NCBI GenBank assembly: GCA_946811185.2
Contig: OX328096.1
Span: 20,835,881 to 20,899,880, forward strand
Reading direction: 5' to 3'
Source of the DNA: Hippopus hippopus
Taxonomy: Eukaryota; Mollusca; Bivalvia; Cardiida; Cardiidae
Length of the DNA: 64,000 bases
In this document: positions 1 to 11,199 of the stretch, in pieces
How positions within the stretch are numbered: position 1 is the first letter of the stretch
Layout of the letters: each line of letters begins with the position of its first letter
Notes under the pieces: model-generated
What the model saw: the letters and a program-made list of their open reading frames with translations, nothing else
What the model was told of the DNA's origin: nothing
Databases searched by the model: none
Position numbers and translations under genes: made by a program

Positions 1-1296
1 CGTCATTCCTTCAACAAAATCTCACAGTTGACTTATAGAGTCCTTGACACCCCGGGAATCGGGGATGAAGACGGAATGTTGCCCGAGGCCGGCTTCATGA
101 TTCAACAAGAAATAATCAAGTGTTGTCGGGAACCACATGTCTTTGTCTTGGTCGTTGACCCTGATGATTGCACCATGATGCTCACAGTGGTAAATTTACT
201 CCAAAAATGGTTCGGCATGTCGATACTTGATTATATTGTAGTTGCTTTCACGAAAGGAACTATTTTCAAAAGTGAAGAATATTTCCATGCTTTTATCAGA
301 CAAAAGAACCTATCAGAATTGCTCGCCCTGTTCGGTGTTAGATTGATACGGATAGAAAACCACGGTGAAGGTCGTGGAAAGTCGCTTCGACATCTACTGT
401 CGCATATAGAAAGCGTGTCGCTCAATGGAAAAACGGTTTTTCGCTTTAATCCAAAACCCTGGTACCAATTTAAGAAAGATTTTGGGCTTGAAGGACCTGG
501 AAAAGACTTTCGCAGGCCGGAAGATGTAAAACTTCCACTTTCTACCAAGGAAACCCTTGCAATAATGGATTCTGAGCCATTACACAATCATTTCCATCAA
601 ATAGCCAATGACAGTAAAAAGCAAGATACAGAAGAACCGTTAATGTGTGAGAAGCAGGAGGTAGGTTGTCCTAAACAGGATTTAAGGCGCAAGAAAATAC
701 GTCCAAAGTCTTCTATTAAGCAAGACAAGCTGACGTGCAAAACTTTCACAGAGGTCACTCCAGTTGGCGAAGAGTACGGAGCTAAGACAAAACCTGAGCG
801 ACATTACAACACTGAAGAGAATTTCCTCACTTCCAGTCGAAATGCAATCGCAAATAATGATGAGACCTTCCGCCGACAAACGGAATCATCTCCCCGTTAT
901 GAGCAAGAAGATTCTACACAGATTTGCAAACTCGATGAAATACCACACATATATACAAGACTCACACCCGCAAGAAAACCTCTTACTGGGCGCGATGTAC
1001 GTAAAACAGTAAAGTGCGCTCGTGAGGCCGAGTACGCAGTCAGAAATTTCAAGGAAAGGCCGATTTCTTCGATGACGCAGCTTGCCTTGATTGCATGCGA
1101 TGAGGACAATATCCAAGCCGTTACAAATGTTGTCAACAGTAGGGAGGTTCACGGTGCTGTAGAGCTAGCCTCTTCACTTTTAAAAAAAGCAGCTGTAGGA
1201 ATCGGTAACTTTGTTGGTGAGGTATCCGAGGAAATCGAGAAAAACAGGAAACGTAAGGAACTCGAAGAAGCTCGTCAGAGGGCACACTTCTACTAG
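1..1296 (+). CDS. GIMAP/AIG1-type GTPase, 3' part (5' end outside window)
   Basis: The frame is open from the first base to a TAG at 1294-1296, giving 431 visible residues, so the start and the P-loop (G1) lie to the left. Residues 16-22 read DTPGIGD, the G3 motif. A hydrophobic strand HVFVLVVD follows, and FTKG at 83-86 sits where GIMAP proteins have their G4-like TRGD/TKxD box; here the aspartate is missing. IEN near 118-120 may supply the G5 asparagine. The G domain ends near 140. The remaining 290 residues are hydrophilic and lysine-rich, without a recognised domain, and close with a charged helix-like segment (EEIEKNRKRKELEEARQRA). No intron is visible. GIMAPs are GTP-binding switches of immune and survival pathways and are expanded in bivalves; the specific function here is inference. 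No membrane anchor is seen at the C-terminus. Confidence 0.85.
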   Translation, partial: RHSFNKISQLTYRVLDTPGIGDEDGMLPEAGFMIQQEIIKCCREPHVFVLVVDPDDCTMMLTVVNLLQKWFGMSILDYIVVAFTKGTIFKSEEYFHAFIRQKNLSELLALFGVRLIRIENHGEGRGKSLRHLLSHIESVSLNGKTVFRFNPKPWYQFKKDFGLEGPGKDFRRPEDVKLPLSTKETLAIMDSEPLHNHFHQIANDSKKQDTEEPLMCEKQEVGCPKQDLRRKKIRPKSSIKQDKLTCKTFTEVTPVGEEYGAKTKPERHYNTEENFLTSSRNAIANNDETFRRQTESSPRYEQEDSTQICKLDEIPHIYTRLTPARKPLTGRDVRKTVKCAREAEYAVRNFKERPISSMTQLALIACDEDNIQAVTNVVNSREVHGAVELASSLLKKAAVGIGNFVGEVSEEIEKNRKRKELEEARQRAHFY

Positions 1297-1781
1297 GTTT
1301 AATTTGTGGATCCTTGTAACAAAAATCGACAGAAAACTTTAACCAATCTTGCACCGTAAGCAAAAGTAGGGACTATTGCGGACGGCAAATATCAAGGTCA
1401 GACTGCACTTTTTTTGCCGTCTGATCTTGATCTTTACCGTCCGCTCCTTCTGTGAAGCAAATTAGATAAAAATCTTTCGGGATCTCAGCAGTTTGTATTT
1501 TCAGCCATCGAAAGATGTCGAGTGTGTGTATTTGGCGCTGAAAGAGTAGAACAGTATCTTTGGGAGAAAAGGACAATCAACATGACTTGAGGCCTAATGC
1601 AAGTATTCGAATACCAGTGGAAACATATTGGCAACAGGAGGAAACTCTCGTCACTAAATAGAGTGAAGTTTCCTTTTCAAATTGGGTGATCTAACAATCA
1701 GTCTAAAAAAAAAAAACACTGTGGCGGTAAGTCTTATTCCAGACTCAGCAAATGGTCTCCATGTTGCGATTCTCTGTCTTT
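1297..1781. other. Downstream flank of the GTPase gene, with a degenerate M2-like hairpin
   Basis: No gene is visible. Positions 1376-1445 hold a degraded inverted pair around caaggtcagactgcac / gtctgatcttgatc, the core of the M2 MITE family described at 46231. I see no clear AATAAA shortly after the GTPase stop. Confidence 0.5.
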
Positions 1782-1782
1782 A

Positions 1783-2078
1783 GGGCCGAGCCCGGTAGCG
1801 CAGTCGGTAACACACGTGAATTGAAACCAGACGGTCGTTGGTTCAGATTCCCAGCTCAGCCAGTTTCTTTACAAGGATTAATGGTAGTCATCGCGACAGG
1901 ATTTATTACTTCCTCACTGCTGATCAGTGTTTCGACGAGGTTTTTGGGAAAGCAGACAATGGCCTGAGAAGAACACTGTGCGCACTGTGTAAATAAATCC
2001 CAGGAAAGCACGAACAGGGGCACTGACCGCCGCAATGTAGCTGAATTGATGTTCAAAACGGTGTTAAACACCATAACA
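1783..2078 (+). repeat. tRNA-derived SINE, family S, + orientation
   Basis: The head reads gagcccggtagcgcagtcggtaa (A-box-like), followed by ggttcagattccc (B-box-like), then a conserved body (gtcatcgcgacaggatt) and the tail ttcaaaacggtgttaaacaccat. It is the same family as the copies at 3691, 19313, 38738 and 60752. The usual tgattgatt end is absent. RNA polymerase III boxes mark it as tRNA-derived; a functional tRNA is excluded by the diverged stem sequence and the long body. Confidence 0.8.
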
Positions 2079-2174
2079 TGTATACAAAACTCTGTCTTTT
2101 GGACAACAAAAACTACACCCGGCTTCTGAAATAAAATTTATCTACAGAGTATAAGAATACGATAGTTTATAATG

Positions 2175-2187
2175 TAAACTATCGACG
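2175..2187 (+). repeat. Left target-site duplication of the nested LINE
   Basis: taaactatcgacg occurs here and again at 30004-30016. The bases before and after differ between the two sites, as expected for a 13-bp target duplication made by target-primed reverse transcription. Confidence 0.75.
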
Positions 2188-2508
2188 GGAGAAAAAAAAT
2201 GGCGTCATGCAGTGAAGTCGCATGAATTTTTGCTCTCGGTTTTGAGGTTCGGAATGGTGATATGAGTGTTTAATTAAAGATTAACTTATGGGAGAAGGAA
2301 TATGTGGTATTAGAGGTGAAGATCCCAAGAATTAGTTTGGTCATTGAAATAAGGAGCAATTTTTGTTTAAATTTGTGGTATTAAATTCATTAGTGAGTGG
2401 TTCGATACGGTAAGCACGTGCACGTGTAGAAACCTATTATACTCATATTCTATTATATTCATACCATCAGTCTAACGAGTTAACACAAACACCTTACACG
2501 TATTCAAT
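2188..2508 (+). promoter_or_regulatory. LINE 5' untranslated region
   Basis: This lies between the 13-bp duplication and the ORF1 start codon and begins ggagaaaaaaaatggcgtc. Full-length LINEs of this type usually carry an internal promoter here, but I recognise no specific motif. A cacgtgcacgtg stretch near 2416 contains E-box-like sites; their significance is unknown. Confidence 0.5.
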
Positions 2509-3434
2509 ATGGCGGAAAAAAATGGCGTCCAGCTTGACGGAAATATCCTGGATACTGAAGCAGTGGTCATTGCTAATGAGAATAGTAGTGCTTGTGCTCT
2601 CGATTCAGTTAGTTTTGATGATAGCCAGCCTACAAGATACTCCAAACGCAAGGCGTCCCCGCTCTACAAAACAGTCACTAAGAGAACAACGCCGAGTCGT
2701 AGTTCGACTTTCGCAAATATGATTAAGTCAACCCAAAGCCCCTCGCAACTGTTATTAGATGCCTTTAAGGATTCTAAATTCCTTAGTTCTATTACACCTT
2801 TCATTCATTCAATGATTACGCCTACGATTGAGAAAGCCATTGAAACAGCCGTGTCTACAGCCGTTGAAAAAATCCAAATAAATGTGCTGGATCCCCTTAT
2901 GGAGTCAAACAACAAACTGAAAGAAACTATTGAAAGTCAAAGATCCGTTATAGCAGATCAACAAGCTAAGATGGCTGATCTAGGGCGTTTATTAGAGGAG
3001 AAATCTAAGTCTATACTTAATTTTGAGCACAAAGTACAGAATCTTGAGTCAGAAGTTAAGTCCCTTAAGATGGCATCAAACGATTTAGAACAGTACGGTA
3101 GACGCAATTCCATCAGAATTTCGAATTTCAAGGTAGCCAACAAACTTCTTGAGTCAGAGCTGAAAACTCAGGTCATAGCCTTCTTAAACAACAATATGCT
3201 GAAAAATCTTACACAGCTCACAGAATCTGACATCGATCGTTGCCATCCAGTCGGTCGACTCAATTCAGATAGAGTCCAGCAAATCTTGGTAAAATTTACG
3301 AACTATGGCTCCAAGCACTTAGTATTTTCAGCAAAGAAAAGCCTTAGAAATAATCCAGACAGGATCTACATCAATGAGGACTTAACTCGCCAAAACTACG
3401 CCATTCTGAGAGCCCTTCGATCGTTACAATCAAA
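2509..3434 (+). pseudogene. LINE ORF1 (nucleic-acid-binding, coiled coil), 5' portion
   Basis: ATG at 2509 has adenine at -3 and G at +4. The first 110 residues are basic and low in complexity. Residues about 115-195 have the heptad-like leucine/isoleucine spacing and charge of a coiled coil, as in trimerising LINE ORF1 proteins. LEQYGRRN at 193-200 starts a conserved RNA-binding segment typical of LINE ORF1 of this kind. The frame is interrupted after SLQSK by the 8.5-kb insertion; the ORF's own continuation is at 11997. The protein normally packages the LINE RNA into a ribonucleoprotein. No frameshift is visible in this portion. Confidence 0.8.
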
Positions 3435-3690
3435 GCGTTGAAAACGCTGATGTGGTATTTGTCAAGGAAGCCATTGGGTGGAATTAATAATTTGAAAAAA
3501 AGAAAGGGAGAAATTATACTCAAATTTTGGCTTGAAAGTCGACCTACTAAGCAAATGAATACCTTTTTTGTTGAAGGGAGAGTACTCATGACAAAGTTAG
3601 GATTATTTGTGTATTGGTGGTCTCCCTTTGATCATTAGGAGGAGTCAGGAGTAACGTCCCTTGACAGTAGGATGCATGACGGATAGAGAA

Positions 3691-4001
3691 AGATTGATTG
3701 ATTGAATGGTGTTTAACGCCATTTTTTTTCAACATTATTTCAGTTATATCGCGGCGGCCAGTGCACCTATCCATGCTTTCCTGGGTTTTCTGTTACCAGT
3801 ACTCCGCACAATATTCTTTCCAAGGCACTGGCTGCTTTCCCACATAACCATCGTCGAAACAACGATCAGCGGTGAAAGAGGAATGAATCCTGTGACAATG
3901 ACTATCGTCAATCCTCGCAAAGAAATTGGCCAAGCCGGGGATCGAACTCACGACCCCCTGTTCTCAAGTCCTGTAGGCTACCGACTGAGCTACCAGGGCT
4001 C
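3691..4001 (-). repeat. tRNA-derived SINE, family S, inside copy A
   Basis: On the minus strand the head reads gagccctggtagctcagtcggtag, with A box TAGCTCAGTCGG, then B box gagttcgatcccc near 3945, and ends aacaccattcaatcaatc. It is the clearest head of the family in this window. The same SINE at the same place in copy B shows that it was present before the 8.5-kb element duplicated. Confidence 0.85.
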
Positions 4002-5274
4002 AGCAATAGAGCTAGAAACCATGTGAATATATGGAATAAAATTAAGGTTGCCCAACTGTAATGGGCAATATGTCAAAATGAAGGAAAAAAAATCATAATT
4101 ATTAACTTATTTGTTATTGCCTTAGTGTCTTAAATATGAAAAATCAGAAACATTGCCCGATAAAAAGTAAAGTTATACGAATTTTTGAAAATCCACCCCA
4201 ATTCCAGACTCCGCAACAAAATTGACACCACCCCTAAGGAATTAAAATGTAAATATTTTTTTCAAATTTATGGTATTTTGTATCAAATTTGGTACTAGAA
4301 GACTCAGCACATAATATTCTTTCAGGAGTACTAATAATTTTCTTGTAAATTATAAAAATCAGAGAAAATATGACAAAACTAACACGAAGTGTAACAGGAT
4401 TTTCTTTATTTTTTCCATTTTTCTGAGACAAACCCTCCAAGTTATTTTCAGAAATATCATACTTTAATGAATGGGGCATGGATAAACCATACACAGTTTT
4501 TTTCTAAAACCTATTTGGAACAACATATGTGATTTTCAGCATCTTTCACCGCACGTAACTGAAAATATTTGATTTTGAACATACACACCACTATTTTGAT
4601 GTTTCCATAAAAATATACAAAAAACATTACTTAAAATCAATGATATTCAATTCTTTCTTAAGTTCAAAACACACCACTTCCTATATCTGTGAACTACTTA
4701 TTGATAAATTAATCTTAATTAGTGCTTAGAGATTTAGATTTACAATTTAAACCAATTAAATGACAAGATTTTGTTAATTTTACTGTGGTACACAAGCATG
4801 TCGATCAAGAAAGATGCATATTGAAATCGCTGAGAAGAAATACATAGTAAAATAGTTTTTTAGACCTTTTAACATCATAAATCTTCATGCATAATATCTA
4901 TAAACCTGCATAAAGCTTTAAACAAGACACCAATGCAAAGCTGAGTTGATTTCCTAGCACACATAGTAGGCAAAAGTAAATACGGGCAGATAACTCTCAA
5001 CTGAGACAAACATTTTTGCTTATAAATGGCAGGCTGAAAGTTCCTAGTACATGTAATAATAAGACACAGAGAAATTAATTACTGGCAAAGAGCAGAAACT
5101 AGCCTTAAGATTAACAACAAGATGAAACAAGCATTTTTTTCACACCCAGTCAAAGTCACACTAGGAGGTCAAATGTCAAGAGTCTAATCAAAGCTGTAGT
5201 TCCACCGTTTGAGAATTTTCAAAAGACTTTGCATAAATCTTCATAATGAATCCTGGGGGCTTGCTACTGTAGCT

Positions 5275-5474
5275 TAACCAATTACCACACAACAAGAATT
5301 TTTGAAAACATAGTGGGAAGAGTAGAAAATGCAGGTAACCACATTTTCTACTTTTCCCACTATGTTTTCTTACCTTTCAAACTGAAATCTAATCATTCAA
5401 GCCACATTTAATTTGTGGTTTGCAAAAGCTTTCAATTTGGACCAATATAAAATTTTGTCATGTGGTAAAGAGTT
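5275..5474. repeat. M1 MITE in copy A
   Basis: The central inverted pair is aacatagtgggaagagtaga / tctacttttcccactatgtt around a ggtaacc core. The outer part carries the family's cacatttaatttgtggtttgc and ends atgtggtaaagagtta. The matching copy in B is at about 20889-21088. Confidence 0.7.
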
Positions 5475-5502
5475 AGTGGTCAAGTCACAAACCCATGTTT
5501 AA

Positions 5503-5729
5503 GAACCCTTTACCAAACAATCTGGTGTTTTAACAACCCTGAGAAAAAGGCATTTGAAAATGAGGGAAGAGGAGAAAATGCTGTTATCAAATTTCTGGTG
5601 ATCAGAATTTCCTCATTTTCCCACAATACCACCATACCAATAACAAATTTTTTCAATGAGCCAAATTTGTCACCTGCAAATGCTTTGGATTTGGAAAAGT
5701 CAAAATTTTGTCATTTGGTAAAGAGTTTT
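5503..5729. repeat. M1 MITE in copy A, degenerate centre
   Basis: Starts aaccctttaccaaacaatct and ends catttggtaaagagttt, the terminal inverted repeat of M1. The centre has decayed (gctgttatcaaatttctgg). The counterpart in copy B is at about 21116-21346. Confidence 0.7.
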
Positions 5730-6580
5730 AAAGTATTACGCACAAACATTCATGAACACTTTTTGCACAGCAAAGCCTCCAATGAACCACACTGGAGTAT
5801 GACTGGAATACTCCGGTAACCACAGATTAAACGACTGAAAACAGTCAATATCCAATTGGAAACATTTATGAAAGCATTGTGAAAAAAGAACCATTTGCTC
5901 AGACAACCAAATGCATGTTTTTTACCATGTTTCCCACTCTAGTTACGACAATGTAAAATACAACAAAAGTGGGGTATACAAATATGAAAAATAACCATGC
6001 TTAATTGCAGTCTAAGTATTGTTTCAAATGGATAATTTCATAATATGACAACAATTAAAAAATGTTTCGGAATATCGATAGTACCATCTATAAATATTAA
6101 TAAAACAGAAACATAAGGGAATGGCCGAACTTAAGTTGTTAGAACTTGTGGTCAAACCCCTTTGCCAAATAGTTCTGTGTTTGTACGTTATAAATATGAT
6201 TTTGTACCAAAAATGGCAATAAAATATGTTTAAACTAATAAAACATACTATTCCACAAAAAGCATTCTGCACATCTTTTTAGTCTGATCCTTGTATGATC
6301 TTTTTAGCCTGATCCTGTTTCTAAACCATATCAACCTTTTCCAAACAAATAGGTATTTCAACAGCTCTGTAGCAGTTAACATTTCAAAAAGATTGAGGGA
6401 AAAGGATAGTTGCCCAGTACCTACATTTTCCCCTTTTTTCAAATGTTTTCAAGCCTATCCAATACTGAATGTTCTAATGCCTATCTATTTCAGGAAAATC
6501 TAAAATACTTATGACAAAATGATTGTAACATGACAAAAAACACATAAACATTGTCTGAAAAACATAATAAAAATCAAAAG

Positions 6581-6723
6581 TTACAGTTTATCAAAATACA
6601 GAGACACTTTTGGAACTGTTTCTTCAAGAACTGGATTTCCAGAGAAATGGACAGGTTTGAAATTGCCACGTTGAATAGCAGCTGGAATCTGTTTAGTATC
6701 CACATGTTGCTCATAACCAATAC
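6581..6723 (-). pseudogene. Terminal exon-like fragment, copy A
   Basis: On the minus strand an acceptor-like cacattcacag is followed by an open frame beginning GIGYEQHVDTKQIPAAIQRG and ending in YFDKL and TAA at 6583-6581. The matching frame in copy B (22175-22317) is also open, with only F-to-L and a few other changes, so it looks like real coding sequence and not chance. I do not recognise the protein. It could be the last exon of the transposase-like gene upstream on this strand or a captured host exon. Confidence 0.4.
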
Positions 6724-6741
6724 CTGTGAATGTGTATATAT

Positions 6742-7009
6742 AATTGAGCCATGCTCGATGAAAAGGGAGCTGCAACTACAAAAAGAGTTGACCCAGGTCA
6801 GCCTGTGCGGTCCGCCCAGGCTTACATGGGCCCACAATGTTTGCCGTTTGAAGATTTTCTGTATGTCCATGGACCAGTCTACCTCATGATTCAGTTGGTT
6901 GTTAGACAAAATGGAGTTTATAGACCCATAATCATATGATGCCTTGCTTGGTATAATAGATCATCACAGAGATGCATTAAGTCCCTTTTTCATAGAGCAT
7001 GGCCCATAT
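6742..7009. repeat. M3 MITE in copy A
   Basis: Inverted ends gagccatgctc and gagcatggc. An internal hairpin occurs near 6790-6835 (caggtcagcctgtgcggtccgcccaggcttacatggg). The left end abuts the putative splice acceptor of the exon fragment at 6581-6723. The copy-B equivalent is about 22346-22600. Confidence 0.75.
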
Positions 7010-7194
7010 ATAAATATTTATCTCTCTCTGTGTTTATGCCACTTGGTGACACACTGCCAGATTAATCACTGAGTGTATGTGATATTAATGATTTTCATAA
7101 TTTGAAATAAAATGCTAGTTATTATCTACTTCGTTTAACCTGACCCTGTTCAAAATCATTTAATAGATTAATATTCTATTTTTATCCTCGGCAT

Positions 7195-7452
7195 CGCTCA
7201 GCATATGTCCCGAATGGTAACGCACGGTTTAAGCCAATCAACCCTCAACCTACTGAATATGTTGGTTGAAAACTTTCCAGTCAATAGTAAAAAAAGGAAA
7301 TATTGAAACTTCAAAGTTATTTCAGGGAGAAATATTTCCTCACTGGATAGTGTAGATCCAAGATCAGACTGCACTTTCTGTGCAGTGAGTCTGATCTTGA
7401 TCCATGCTGATCCCAATAGCTCCTAAAGTCGCGCTTTGTAGGCTAAGGGTTA
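7195..7452. repeat. M2 MITE in copy A
   Basis: The core hairpin at 7340-7405 is gtgtagatccaagatcagac ... gtctgatcttgatcc, and the right end aggctaagggttaa matches the family terminus. The copy-B equivalent is about 22795-23048. Confidence 0.7.
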
Positions 7453-8368
7453 AATTGCTTACCTGTATACCTTCCCGTGTATAAATAACTATCTGAAAAA
7501 TAGTCAGAGCTCTATTTATATGCCTACTTCTATATTCAGCATAAAGGTCAAGATCAGGTTAAATGAAGTCAGCAATATTAAATTTGAAAAAAAAGAAAGA
7601 AAAGGTTGTCCGTTTCATTCTAATCATTCTAATACAGATTTTATGCATTAAATTCTCAACAAAAAGATATTGAAATTGTTTAAAAAGAAGTCAAAGCAGG
7701 TAGGATAATATGCTATCTTTTCCACAATGCTTTAACATGAGCTTCAGATCTGTGTCCCTTTGTCTAACTCAAAAAAAAAAAATATTTGAATACCAAAATT
7801 ACAGTTCTGATTGTCCAGAAAGGTCATTTTGGCACAGTAAAAAGGATTTCACATCTTAATGTGAAAGGTCAACATATTCAGAATAGAGGTTATGTCCCTC
7901 GTTGCATAGAATCATTGTCTTTAAGTATACCTGATATAAATGACTTTAAAAAAATTGTGGAAAAAGCAGGAATTTGCTCTGCAAGACACTTTCTCTTTTT
8001 TCCCACAATACTTAAATACCATGAAAGGTAAAATCATCAGCCTATGGCATTTCAAAACTTGATTCATATGTCCTGCAGATATTGCACAGAAGGCAAAACT
8101 TATTTTCAACAAGTACAGACACAAAGTTACTTAATAATAGTAGCACTGTCAATAGGTGTTTATAACCAAGAGTTGACACAATTTTATGCAAATATTACCT
8201 TAAATAAGCCATATTTAAATTGTCGTCTGCAAATGCTTTCAATTTTGACAAGACATTTCTGATAGTCAAAAACCAAAATATAGACATATATGTACAAACG
8301 CGAAACTGGAAGATTTTCAAAATGCATGGCAAGATCAGGAAAAAAATGTGCCCCTGGCATCAAGCAAT

Positions 8369-8601
8369 AGTTAACCCTGTACCAGATGATAAATTTTTTG
8401 CCTTTTCCAAATTCAAAGCATTTGCAGACAAAAAAATTAAACTTGGCTCAAATGATGATTTGCTTTCGAATGGGTAAAAACCATTGTGGAAAAAAGGAGA
8501 AAATGCTGGTAACCAGCATCTTCTACCTTTACCATAGCATTTTAAGAAGGCTTCTTCCTCTAGGTCCCTAAAACATGGAATTGTGTGGTAAAGGGTTTAA
8601 A
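8369..8601. repeat. M1 MITE in copy A, well preserved
   Basis: The ends are gttaaccctgtaccagatga and tgtggtaaagggttta. The core is ggagaaaatgctggt-a-accagcatcttct. A gcatttgcagacaaaaaaatt half-arm lies left of the core. The copy-B equivalent is 23962-24194. Confidence 0.75.
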
Positions 8602-8794
8602 TATGCAGCATACTCCTAATTACACCATTCAAGGGTTTAGAAAAATCAACCAAATAATTTCTTATAGCCAAAAATCAAAGCATAGCTGATCATTTTGAAT
8701 TTCAATTTCATTTTGCCTCCCTATCTGTTTCTGTAGGAGACAGCATTAATTATTATTTTCATTAAAAAAGAAAGGCTTAAAAATGTAAAACCTA

Positions 8795-8941
8795 CTGTAT
8801 TTTTCTTATGTATGCCTGCTTAGCAGCTAGTTGGGTGGTTTCCACAGCCAGTAATGCAATTGCTTCTCCAGATCGCTCTTCCATATTCGTTAGATTTGCA
8901 TCACTAATCGGCTTCAAAAAGCAGCCAGAAAGTTGTTAACT
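8795..8941 (-). pseudogene. Mutator-like transposase gene, second exon remnant, copy A
   Basis: After an acceptor-like tttacag, the minus strand reads VNNFLAAF in one frame and, after a one-base slip, LKPISDANLTNMEERSGEAI and further residues in the next. This continues naturally from the exon at 10722-11199, which ends SMSLVQ at a CAG|GTAAGA donor. The pattern VNNFL...ISDANL...ERSGEAI matches the segment after the zinc-binding region in Mutator-like transposase-domain proteins. The frame is kept in copy B apart from I-to-V. The catalytic region expected next was not found. Confidence 0.5.
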
Positions 8942-10721
8942 CTGTAAAGTCCAACCAGGCTATCAATCATGACTGTAAAAAAAAAAATGTTTCATAGGAA
9001 TACAGTTCATTGCTTTACCATGTATTAAAGTTATACCTACTGTATAATGAAATAATTTGAAACTTCACAGTCTCTAGTCATAAAAACAATGAAAATTACA
9101 AATTATATAGGATCCAGCAGTCTGCCAAGAAATTCTTTAATTGCTTATACTTGTGAAAATATTGTTGGCAAGCTGAGAGGTTGCTTTTTACAAGCAATTT
9201 CTGCTCTTCCCTCGACGTTTTCTGTGGGTTTTTTTTTTCCACCCAAATTCCATTTTTTTTTTCATAGAAAAGGTTATGTCGCCATTTCTAACTTTAGCTG
9301 GCAGGTTTTTTGATTTGGTATGTTGTAGAACATTTTAAAATTCATATAAACATTTGACAGTAACAAACAAGAAGTAGATGGAATTCTGAGGAGTATCTGC
9401 AATTTACAAGGGCCTGATTCAGCTTTTAGAATTTAAAGCTGTGAATGCTGCCCAATATGTTTTGGAGACTAGGGTCATAAGTGTTCCCACTGAAATTTTT
9501 ATTTGGAGGCATTGTACCCCCTACCATTGAAAAATGGGGGTATAAGAAAAAAAATGGGGGTACAAATTCAGAAAAATTAGTATGCCTACAACTCTAAATT
9601 GTTTTCTTAAATGCCTCATCCTCTTTCAGGTGAAGAACAATCATATAGATCTACAAAGCGAATTTACATTTTTACATGTAACCAGGGATCGTATATTTGA
9701 TCCCTGATGTAACAAATAGAGCTAGTAAAATAATTACTTGACAAAGTGATAACTAGTAGCCTTTATGCTCATCTTTTCACGTGCCTTTTGCATAACACTC
9801 AACAGAGCCATTGTCGAAGTCTGGCTGGTGACTACTGTACTCAATATGAATTCTGTTTCCTTGAATGGTTCTACTAGTATACCTTGCTTGCTTACGGGAA
9901 CCCAAATCCGAAAGCTTCTAAAGTAGGCCTACCGCATTTCTTAGCTATTACCAATGTTAGTTTACAGACGAGAGACACTGACGTCGACAAAACACTTTTT
10001 CATAGACTGCGTTAAAGAAAGGAGAGCTGAATTACGGATAATTTTTTAAAAAAACAAGTCCCAGTCTGCAATTATTGATCACGACAATAAAGACCGAGTA
10101 CGCCAACCATGTAAATGTTCTAAAAATAGAAAGCTGGAAATCCCAAATTTTTCTGATGATTTACATTTTCCGAAAAAGTTGCTTTTACATGAGCCGTTCT
10201 ATGCAAGCCTTTCCTACTTTTTATTTCGATCTTCGTCTGTATTTTTTGTGCGCGATTTCTCATATAGGTTTGTTATTTTGTACGTTTTTTATTTTACTTG
10301 TACGTGTTTCACGTACGATTTTGCGTGATTGGGAACTCTGGGTCATTGTGTATTACATAGTTTAATACTTTGGAGTTCTGTAGTACGATAATTGTATCCC
10401 ATTGCGATTTCAGTTTTTCACCGATTGCCTCCTGGACCATGCCAAGCACAAAGCAATGTCCAAAATTTTAATGTGAAAGGAAGCACCCTAAAAGTCTTCT
10501 GATTGAGACTATACATAGGAGGAAGGGCTTCGAGGAAGGGCTTACATTGTACTTGATTATATACATTTTTATACATGTACTGTATCCGTCCATTCAGCAA
10601 TGTTTTTCACTGCAGAAAAAAAAAAAAAAAAAGAGTCAGAGACATATGTACTGTACTTTAAGCAAACAACTCAGGTATACCAAAATTTTTGAAGATAAAC
10701 AGAAACTATGACAGGTCTTAC

Positions 10722-11199
10722 CTGAACCAGAGACATTGATGTGTATTGTCAGTTTAGTACTAGCAACAAAATATGGGATTCTCTTGATTTGACGTGGTGA
10801 GTCTTACCGCAGCCCACTTAATGATAAAATCACGAAATTCACATTTAACATATAAATATCCACTGAGTCCTTTCTATATTTCTCCCACAACGCTGTCGTA
10901 AGTGAAAGAAATGGGCCCAAGAAGACACGATTGACACGCTCTCAGTCTCAGGTTTTTCGAAAGAACATCGAATTCAACATCCGTCGGCCAACCTTCCAAC
11001 TATCACTTGTCATCGCATCTTCAACATGAACACAAGCCTCAGGCAAAGGATCCACAAGCATAGTTATGGCAGTCTAAATTGATCTTGTGGCAATACCTGG
11101 CAGCTTTTCTGTTCTGTTCCGCGAGAATCGGCCTTCAGCGTCGCGAAATTGCATGACAACATCACCGGAAGTGTCCGAAAAATTCGTAATTTTTCGTAT
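10722..11199 (-). pseudogene. Mutator-like transposase gene, first exon remnant, copy A
   Basis: The minus strand is open from about 11199, with an ATG at 11154. It runs through MQFRDAEGRFSRNR, an in-frame TAG, VEDAMTSDSWKVGRR, a frameshift, then VEFDVLSKNLRLRACQSC, SFTYDSVVGEI, another TAG, GYLYVKCEFRDF and RLTTSNQENPIF, and would end SMSLVQ at a CAG|GTAAGA donor. W-K-x-G-R-R, C-x2-C, G-x-x-GYLYV-x-C and the later IFVxxTKL fit the N-terminal domain of Mutator-like transposases seen in many invertebrate genomes. Copy A also has one extra T and an about 17-bp deletion near the end that copy B lacks. The assignment rests on remembered family pattern, so it is moderate. Confidence 0.5.

Noticed and set aside
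3438..3638. 66-codon frame at the left end of the 8.5-kb element
   Set aside because: Identical in both copies but without domain, start context or splice signals; spans the terminal hairpin.
3935..4001. Possible tRNA gene (A and B boxes)
   Set aside because: Part of a dispersed SINE with several other copies here; the cloverleaf is not well formed.
3706..4026. 106-codon frame, and matching frames at 19328 and 60759
   Set aside because: All lie within SINE family S read against its tRNA orientation.
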